From Hyposmocoma kahamanoa (lineage: Eukaryota; Arthropoda; Insecta; Lepidoptera; Cosmopterigidae): DNA of 64,000 nucleotides. The notes under the pieces are model-generated. The model did not search any database. It was given only the letters and a program-made list of their open reading frames with translations, and had not been told where the DNA came from. The stretch is taken from NCBI RefSeq assembly GCF_003589595.1, contig NW_020653713.1, positions 4,012,692 through 4,076,691 on the forward strand, read 5' to 3'. The position numbers and the translations under genes are program-made. Positions 56,541 through 64,000 of this stretch are shown here, piece after piece; the stretch's first letter is position 1, and every line of letters begins with the position of its first letter.

Positions 56541-57731
56541 TTTTGTGTTACATTTAATATTAATATCGATTTATCAATAAAACTGTAACTTTCAAGTATT
56601 AATCAAACTTTCAAGTATTAAACATTTATAAAAAAAAATACAGGGTTATTTTTAAAATATTAACAACCTCGTAGGACTATATTACCAACATCAAATCAAC
56701 GTCCTTAGTTCCATGACTATCGACAATTCATCTGAGTTTACTTTCGTACAAAAATAATAATATTGGAACAGTCATAACCGTCGTAACTCTGTGCGGTAAT
56801 AAAAAAAAACGCGTGTCTACCTTTAGTTAGAAAAATTAAAGACACAAAATCATTTTCTTCTCGTTGAAGCTTATGTATTCAGATATAATACCTACCTTGG
56901 AAAGCTAATTGATTGACTTTGCAGGATGCCACATAGCGCTAAATCTGCCATTAATACTTAATTAACACGCTTTGGCGTATAAAATAAACAAATATGGCTG
57001 CAGCCCATCTCCCTATAGAACACCTATTGATTCTCTTTGTTACTGAAAATCATTTAAAAAAAATCGATTTTATGGTACTCGCAGAAACCCAGCTGTTTGA
57101 CTTTTCACGGTCTACAATATTTATGCTGAGCCAAAGCATTTCAGCACAAATTGTAATTTGTTATGTGTTAATTCTCACAGTATTTGTTTGTTTATTTCTC
57201 TGACCGTATTTTTTTTTTATCACAGTATGTGTTTTGTATAAATGTGTATTAAATTAATAATGTATAGTTCTATGTGATTTTGTGTTACACCTTGTGAAAT
57301 GATTGTAAATATTTTATTTTTGTTTGTGTTTGTGCTGAATAAACGTGTTATCTATTTATTTATCTAAATAAGATGTTAATGAGATTCGTTGATTATTCAT
57401 ATTCGAAAGGCATCATTTTGCACATATCAAAAAGCTATATTATTAAACAGAGAAAACGATAATGTATAATTTTGCAATAAACGTCACTGATCGCCCCTAT
57501 TTTATTGACGACTCTGTTAAAGAAAAAAAGCAATGTATCACTATCTCTTTCTAATTCATTGTATCAGATAAAGAGGGCAAATGTAAAAGGATTAGGAATT
57601 TGTCAGTAGATTTGCAATACTGTTAGGGCAAAGTGGGCGTTGCTGATGTCAAATCAAATAAATTGCGTGGAAGACATTGTTGGAATGGTACTGGATGACT
57701 TTTATTTCCTTTATTTCGTACTGAATGAGAA
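56541..57731. other. Non-coding, possible retroelement tail
   Basis: The frame 56994-57203 is not recognised. It is followed by TGTGCTGAATAAACGTGTTA and TTATTTATTTATC at 57330-57365, which resembles a LINE 3' terminus. Confidence 0.35.
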
Positions 57732-57910
57732 ATGTCGAAAGATATTAATAGTAAAGATTGGAAGGACGAAACCCGCGAGTTAGACGATCCCAGATTCTAC
57801 GAACACCTACCCACAAGTGTTACATACGACGAAATGTTTGACAACTGAAACTCCTTTTATTAGATAATGAATTCTACAGTGTAGAAGAATTTCTTTCAAA
57901 GAAATTGTAA
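57732..57910 (+). pseudogene. Short acidic protein relic or exon, frameshifted
   Basis: ATG at 57732 opens MSKDINSKDWKDETRELDDP then FYEHLPTSVTYDEMFDN and TGA at 57846. In the next frame, LLLLDNEFYSVEEFLSKKL ends at TAA 57908-57910. The composition (charged, with aromatic pairs) is unlike the AT-rich noise around it. It may be the tail of an old gene copy. Not recognised. Confidence 0.3.
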
Positions 57911-58129
57911 TTTTATTTTTGTTTGACGTCGTTGTTTTCGACAGTACATTATATTATCTTTTATTATCTAAATTGATAGCTGAGAAAAATAAATTATTTG
58001 TAATAATAAACCTAATTCTACAGCGAATGTTTATTGTCACACACAGTGAAGTATCAGGGATTTCACTACAACGTTGTAACTATTTTATAACAATAAACAT
58101 TATTATTATATTATTATTATCACTAATTA

Positions 58130-58207
58130 TAGGTTTCACACCAAGGTTTATTTTTCCCGATATTTCGGAACGGTTACAAGCTCCATGGTCACGGGCCGTT
58201 CCATCCC
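58130..58207. repeat. Family E-like core fragment
   Basis: CGATATTTCGGAACGGTTAC then GCTCCATGGTCACGGGCCGT match the family core; arms not seen. Confidence 0.45.
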
Positions 58208-58294
58208 TTTATTGTATGCAGCTTTGCTTCTTTTATCGTTGACGCGTAAGGGCGATTGGCCTGATGGAAAGAGTTAGCTGCCCTTAAACATTTA

Positions 58295-58640
58295 CACTAC
58301 CTACCTAGTAATTTAGGAAAAGAGAAGTATATTAAAGACAATACAGAACCGAAGGCGAAAAATGTTTGGTCATCTGATACGACAGTTTTCTTAGAAGCTT
58401 CATATAAGGAAATATCGAAGCAAAGAGAGGTAGAAGAAGACCTAGTCGAAGTTATTTGGATAAGGGAAAAGGTTGGTTGCATCGTATCAGGAAATCAAAG
58501 TTAGAGCGCTGTACAGAGATGATTGGTGATTACTCCACCGACAGGGAGTATTGTACAGCAAATGTGTTCATAATTGTGAGACATGATGGTTTTGTGTTGA
58601 TTTCTGCCCTTTAATCCGAAAACACAGCAGAGCCGCTTTG
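58295..58640 (+). pseudogene. Decayed RTE-like LINE C-terminal fragment
   Basis: With frameshifts and stops, plus-strand frames spell GHLIRHDSFL, GNIEAKRGRRRPSRSYLDK and IRKSKLERCTE, the same domain type as at 41.1 kb (GHVIR..., GRR...SWL). It is older than that copy. No start or complete domain remains. Confidence 0.55.
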
Positions 58641-58904
58641 CGGTAAGAATCGGTTAGACCATGGTATTTACTCAGATGGTTTCTGCACAGACAAAGCATT
58701 CTACAATTTATCACCATTACAATGTTGGTATTGTAAACTGTATTGGCATCTCCATGTAATATAGAGGCGAAGATGTAATATAATGTAGTGGATTCCGGAC
58801 TTAAGAACAGACCAAACTAATTATGTAACCTTTTTGTTGTGTGTGTCATTATGAGGGTGATGTTCATTGGAACAAAACCCTCTTCAAAAAATAAAGTTTA
58901 AAAA

Positions 58905-59105
58905 AGTCATCATCATTGTTTACCTATTGTAAATCCAACTAAAGGATAACCCTCTCCCCCAAGGAGAAGGTTAAGTCCATAGTGTGTCACGTTGGCCCAA
59001 TTTTAGTTAGAAGCTTCATACGTTTTTCAGGGGTTATGAATCTTCTGCAACTTGCAGGTTTCGTCACGATGTTCCTTTATTTACCATTAGCAACACTTAA
59101 GTCAT
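58905..59105 (-). mobile_element. Non-LTR element 3' end relic
   Basis: The minus strand ends CTTCTCCTTGGGGGAGAGGG then ACAATAGGTAAACAATGATG ATGAC, resembling LINE 3' ends that finish in (ATG)n repeats. Decayed. Confidence 0.45.
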
Positions 59106-59444
59106 ATAAGGAATTCTATCTTAGTTACGGATAGATTTTTAAAGAATTCAAAACACGTTTTCAAATAGATCTCCAAGAAACCAAACACAATTTCTTATTA
59201 GAAAAAATATTTGAATAACGAACGATATGTTATTAGTGATTTTAGAATTCCTAAATTGTTTTTCACAAGAATCCTATAAAATAATCCCAAAAACCAAAGG
59301 GTCGAGCTGTTAATCCGTATTTTTTCGGAAATCATAAACAACTGGCACTTTATTGGGTGTCTCATAAATAAAGAGGAGTTTTTTCGGCGGAAAGTAACAC
59401 ATTTTTAGGCTGACCTAAGACACAAGCGACCAACGTTTGGTCCT

Positions 59445-59668
59445 CAAGCCTCCATCGGTTGACTGAGGACAGACAATCAATACCAATTACCTTATCTCAA
59501 ACCCCCTCATACTATCAGTACCGGAGTAACTAAATTGACTCCGAGTACACTAATAAGAACACCCAAACAAATTAAATTACAAATTATTTTCCTACCGGGG
59601 TTGGAATCTAGGACGTCATCATCAAGGGCTAACTGGTAATTACTGATCCCAGCGCCACCGAGGTTGAA
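59445..59668 (-). mobile_element. tRNA-derived SINE (S3)
   Basis: On the minus strand: head CCTCGGTGGCGCTGGGATCA, B-box-like GTCCTAGATTCCAACCCC, body GGGTGTTCTTATTAGTGTAC and GGTTTGAGATAAGGTAATTG. More complete than the 6.8 kb copy. Confidence 0.65.
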
Positions 59669-61110
59669 GTTTAAGGTTCAGCTACGGAAGATGATACACG
59701 TGATACGGGTCTATCAAGGCGCACTCCTAAGCCCAATTTTGTTTAGACGACTCGCTCTAGCAACTGAAATAAAATTAAGTTCTTTGTAAGATATAATTTC
59801 TAAAATACGAATGAGTGAAACTCCGCAATAGGTAGAAATTGCGTGTAATATTGGTACAGCTATCGCTCCATGTTCCATCTTCTACTCTAACGTATTTAAA
59901 GATTGTCACCCGCTCCTTTCTAAGACTTGATTCTTAAATAACCAAACAACCTTTATAATTGGTAGCGGGTTATAAATATGACACGTAAGTCAGCGATAGT
60001 CAGCGCTCGGATTCACTGTTTTATGTTATTATTTTACACTTTTTTATAATTTAAAATTCTTCAGTTCACAACTTTCTTGGCTGTGTAATTCGTAATTTAT
60101 TTATTTGTAAAGATACAGGTTGTATAGTCGTTGGCAGTAACAAAATATATTTTTTCTATGTATTTTAATCTGTCAATTATAATTTCATAAACCATATTAC
60201 TAAAGACGTTCTTTTTAGTTCTTTTTCAAAATTATGTACTCATTATAGTTCTCTTTAATGAGTTTCAAAACAAAGAAAGTCGTATTGTAGCTAATTAAAA
60301 TATCAAATATGACGCTACCCAAAGCTCTATTACCGTTAAATTGGCCAAAGGGTGTTGCAGCCGTGTCATAAACCTTTATAAAAAAAAATACTGGTTAAAA
60401 TTTAGGCAGCACTTGGCCACTTGTATTCTCTCTCTGTTTTTTTGTTTTGATTGTTAACAAAATATAAATTAAATGTTTCATTATTTTATTTGCTCGTAGA
60501 AAAAATATTGTATGCAATCATTACATAATCAGGTCTAATACTTAGGCCACGAGGTACAATCGGCAACGTCTCGTGGCCTAAACACAGTGCTCCACTTTAA
60601 GATCCCTCATTATGTAACGATTAAATAAATACTATAGTATCTTTCTCCACGTAAACGTAAGATATACAAACATACTGAAGATTCACTACAAGTTTTCTGA
60701 AGAGATGTTTAAAGATTGTACAAGCGATATTAATCGATAAGTTTTTATGCTTAATTACGAGAGTTATAAAATTAGTCGTATACATAATTTGTTTAATATA
60801 CTGTAATATTTTTATCACCATATGTAATAAAAGAATTTTTGACTTAATAGAGAACGCAACCAAGATTTGATGTATGTAAAATATATTTGTTTTTATCAAG
60901 ATTTTTAAAGGTGTTTACAATGACTAGTTAGTAAAAATTTATACATAAAAATGTGTGGTTGTGGGTAGTTGTCAATAATGTCAGTCGGCCGTGACACGTA
61001 CTTTTTGGTACCAGTAAATCCAGTGACTTTAATTACACCTAATTGTGCAAACACCGCAAAGTTTTCAAGACTCGGAAGAACGACACACAAAACAGAAAAA
61101 CTTCTTTTAA
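59669..61110. other. Non-coding, no recognised gene
   Basis: AT-rich; only the 60542-60581 hairpin stands out. Confidence 0.5.
60542..60581. other. Hairpin with 12-bp perfect GC-richer arms
   Basis: TTAGGCCACGAG (60542-60553) and its inverse (60570-60581) enclose a 16-nt loop, in very AT-rich sequence. Confidence 0.5.
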
Positions 61111-61242
61111 GTAGCAGGAGAGCAACTTCTGAAGGAGTTTGTCCAGGGAAGTACCTTACCTATTTCTACCGCAAAGCAGTAACGTCAGCATTACCGTGTT
61201 CCAGTTTTGAAGGGTAACGGCACTGGGTAAATTACAGGCACA
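61111..61242 (-). repeat. Family A repeat, copy 17
   Basis: Reverse fragment GTAGCAGGAGAGCAACTTCT to GTAAATTACAGGCAC; the family 5' half is absent. Confidence 0.8.
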
Positions 61243-61710
61243 AAAAAAACAAAAAACTTCTTTAACATTTCCTCGAAATCGTAAAGTTAGAAGTAGCTTC
61301 TTAGATACGTACAAGAAAATCAACTTTTACCGGGTAGTAAAACCCCGTAAAACATCTAATGATTTACTTACACCATAAAAATAATTGCTCGCACACCCCT
61401 CCTGTCTCCACGGCTAGACAACAAATCTTAACAAATAATAGAAAGGCGGGTACTGTAACCGTAGCTAATTAAATCGTTTCTTACATTGTGATAATAAATA
61501 ATAAGCAAAGGTAAGCTTATTTATGGGTCGTGTTTTAAATCTTATTTTATGGGAACGTGGTCAAGCCGCTCAACGGCTGTGTCGCAGGTGTCGGGGATGT
61601 CCGGTTTCAACTTATCAAGTAGGTAGAACTGGTCTGCATTATGCTACGTCATTGTCGGTATTACATTTTACCGATGTCTCTGTCTAGTTGAGTAATTTTC
61701 GGTGTTTTTT

Positions 61711-62166
61711 ATGATACTAAGTGACACGGTCCATAGCAGTTGTAGTACCACTTAGAGATTTAAATCGCAAAAATCTGTGGGGTATTGCCATTCCACCCGT
61801 CATCCTTCCAACTCCCATGTGCGTACAATTTCCCCAGCACCTATTGCGCTCCAAGATAACGTTGCCATTATCGAGCTCTGGTATGCATCAGTTATCTTTT
61901 TATGATGTCATGGTGCAATTAGGGTTCCTTACTGTGGTCTTGGTGCTGTTGATGGTCATTCCTTAACTCCTACCTTCAAAACCGAAACGCAGTAATGCTG
62001 ACATTAGTTCTTGGTGGCAGGAATAGGTAAGGTGATATTTCCCTGAACCCATTCGGTACAATCGGTCTTCTTTCCCAATCGGTCCACTTTCACTGTTCGT
62101 GTACTTTTCTGATCCACAATGGTCCACTTTTAAGACGAACTCTTTCACAAGGACCACTACTGCTAA
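61711..62166 (+). repeat. Family A repeat, copy 18 with two insertions
   Basis: Diverged copy interrupted at about 61843-61972 (TATTGCGCTCCAAGATAACG on) and at about 62051-62133 (a block with three GGTCCAC/TCGGTC-like words). Flanks ACACGGTCCATAGCAG and CGAACTCTTTCACAAGGACC. Confidence 0.78.
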
Positions 62167-62387
62167 CAAAATGTGACTAATGCCTAGAGTTGAAGGAAAT
62201 TAACGTTGTTCCACTAGCGTCACAGTAAATTTAATTTATGTTATGAAGAATATCGAGTTCTTAAGTAAATTGGAATGTTTCTTTGTAAAATTAAAAATAA
62301 GGTATTTGATTAATAACTTTTGCAACTATAGTGAAAAAATAGGGTGGTTTGCATTAATATTAGACATAACTGGTTGATGACTGTACC

Positions 62388-62460
62388 ACCTCAGTCAACC
62401 GTGACCATGGGACCTGTAAAAGGCCCGAAATGTCAAATTGTTTGAATTCATTTCCTATTA
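62388..62460 (-). repeat. Family E core fragment, reverse
   Basis: CAACCGTGACCATGGGACCT then AAAGGCCCGAAATGTC is the reverse of the conserved core. Confidence 0.5.
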
Positions 62461-63107
62461 TGAAGAACAGTTATTATTTTTCACGGAAAATAGTTACAGT
62501 ATGAAGTATAAAAATGGACTTGACAAACGTGTTCACTAAGTTACAAATTCATCTTATAGAAATAAGATTCCAGTTGACATTCAAAACTTGCCATTTACGA
62601 AGTTAAAACTATAGTGAAACAAAAACTTTACAGTAAAGGTTTATTTATTACACAGCTTCTGCGTTCTTGGATGACAAAAATCCATGATAGTCCATTTAGC
62701 TCTTGCCGGTTGTATTTGAAATATATATTGTAAATGATAGATATATACACATGTTTATTTATAAAGAGCAACCCCTAGAGTTTCTAATTGATTCTTTTCA
62801 GGATCAGGCTTGCGAATGAGTATGAGAGTCTAACCAAGTGACTATAAAAATTGTAATTAGCTTATTTGTGTTTCAAAAGCAACTATGAAATAAAGATTAC
62901 GTGAGTTTAGTATGAGCAAAAAGAGAGATGATTAGTAACAAACCAAAACTGTAATTAGTTTCGGTATGTATCGCTCTGCCTGTCCATCAATGATGTCACG
63001 CACTAAGCCGAATAAGAGTCGATACTACTCAGTTTCCCGTACTAATACGGTTCGTTTTGCTTGGGTCGAACGGCAGGGACACTGCGTTTATATCAGAATT
63101 TATTTTT

Positions 63108-63250
63108 TTATAGATAGATAGATAGATAGATAAACACTTTATTCACTGCTATAACACAAATACAGATTAAGCATAAAAGCAAAAACAAAACATGATTGTC
63201 ATAGCAGTGAAACGGCGCTGACTCAGCATATGCCAAAGTGTCCTAAGGCG
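63108..63250 (-). mobile_element. Non-LTR element 3' end with (GATA)n tail
   Basis: On the minus strand, CCAGCGCCTTAGGACACTTT ... TAGCAGTGAATAAAGTGTTT is followed by TATC repeats (63112-63135), a common lepidopteran LINE terminus. No coding part was recognised upstream. Confidence 0.6.
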
Positions 63251-63324
63251 CTGGTTTTCAGTCAGAACCAACGAGAGGGATTAAGTTATTTGAAAGCAAA
63301 AATATAACGACTACGAGTAAAGTT

Positions 63325-63380
63325 ATAATATATATATATTGTATATATAAAGTAAAATTTATATATATATATATAAAGTT
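63325..63380. repeat. (TA)n-rich low-complexity tract
   Basis: Two TATATATA blocks around TTGTATATATAAAG; may form cruciforms. No other feature. Confidence 0.8.
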
Positions 63381-64000
63381 ATGACAATAATAATATACAT
63401 AGTACAGTGTAAATAGTGCATTTAAAATAACCTGTTTGACATGTAAGTGCATGAGCAAATGTGAATATAATTACAGCTGTAGGTGTAAGTTATGACTGTA
63501 AAGAGGATTTAATGTTGTGTAATGTAATTAGTATTATAATATAATTATACACATAATAAGAATAGATCAAAGCAACAACAAAATTCGGTTCTAGACAGAC
63601 TACGTTAAAGAATAAAAACAGATTACGCAGATTTTTGAAGTGAGAGTAGGTGTTGCCGGTACAGTGCTTTGAATTTGGGTTTGGGTTAGGGTTTTACAAA
63701 CGAAACTAGAGCCATTTTTCTAATCGTGAAAGTTTTGGTTTTTGTCACACGGTATAATAATCAGTGTACATATTATTATATCCTCAATTTTACTATAAGT
63801 ATATTTTTTCCAAAGCATTGATTCAACACTCAGTGTTAAGCGAAATCAACCAAAACCATTTGAAGTTGTATAGAGTCTTAAAAATGGTACTGTGTCATTC
63901 GGAAAGGAATTTTAACGTATCTTAAAGATCAACTAAATTTTTACTATTTCGTCAGATGTTGTGCACAACATGCCGCGGCTAAACAGACCTGATTATAAAG

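Larger units (their letters stand above)
62461..64000. other. Non-coding apart from the LINE tail at 63.1 kb
   Basis: AT-rich. No open frame with recognisable content was found to the end of the window. Confidence 0.5.

Noticed and set aside
63675..63700. Telomere-like GGGTTTGGGTTAGGGTTTT
   Set aside because: Only about two units, not the insect TTAGG array; chance or decayed simple repeat.
1..64000. CRISPR arrays, rRNA genes, bacterial-type operons or endogenous viral genes
   Set aside because: Repeats are dispersed rather than regularly spaced, no rRNA motifs were seen, and no viral structural or replication proteins were recognised.

Overview
The window looks like a stretch of an insect nuclear genome, most likely a moth or butterfly. 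The reasons are the AT-rich, intron-scale spacing, the one clear host exon (an arthropod-type SoxB2/Sox21b HMG-box exon), a cecropia-subfamily mariner, CR1-like and RTE-like LINE remnants, tRNA-derived SINEs, and several dispersed repeat families of lepidopteran style. There are no bacterial operons, no CRISPR and no rRNA. About 516 bases (47397-47912) are an assembly gap.

Host coding content is very small. One exon on the minus strand (7892-8148) encodes a Met/Gly-rich leader and the first half of a Sox HMG box, ending at a consensus splice donor. The rest of the HMG box is not in the 7.9 kb downstream on that strand, so the next intron is long. A GC-rich, CCAAT-bearing island at about 33.44-33.96 kb is the best promoter candidate, but nothing ties it to the Sox exon. 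Two frame-broken relics (13867-14068, 57732-57910) and one possible 34-nt first exon (53764-53797) are weak leads.

Most recognisable sequence is transposable elements, many nested so that an uninterrupted copy elsewhere gives the empty site. They include: a complete mariner with TA duplications and two frame breaks (35638-36917); a 5'-truncated CR1-like LINE with an open 704-residue reverse transcriptase ORF (about 16190-19183); a PIF/Harbinger-type element with a MADF fragment and TTA duplication (54781-55413); and a 378-bp element with an 8-bp duplication, 22-23 bp inverted repeats and a THAP zinc-finger first exon, best read as a non-autonomous P-superfamily relative (39011-39388). There are also several small inverted-repeat elements.

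Five dispersed families, labelled here A-E, organise the region. A is a roughly 320-bp repeat with 18 copies (12 plus, 6 minus). B is an inverted-repeat family ending in AACCGACYTCAAAA. C is a foldback element whose loop is a tRNA-like sequence. D is a roughly 600-bp element with CCGCTCACGCG ends. E is a palindromic element around a conserved core, one copy having a 13-bp duplication. Nesting order includes Harbinger in A, SINE in A, a 193-bp MITE in A, D in C, E in C, a 165-bp MITE in a LINE 3' end, and B containing an RTE-like LINE containing a 254-bp MITE. All calls come from reading the sequence; no database search was possible.
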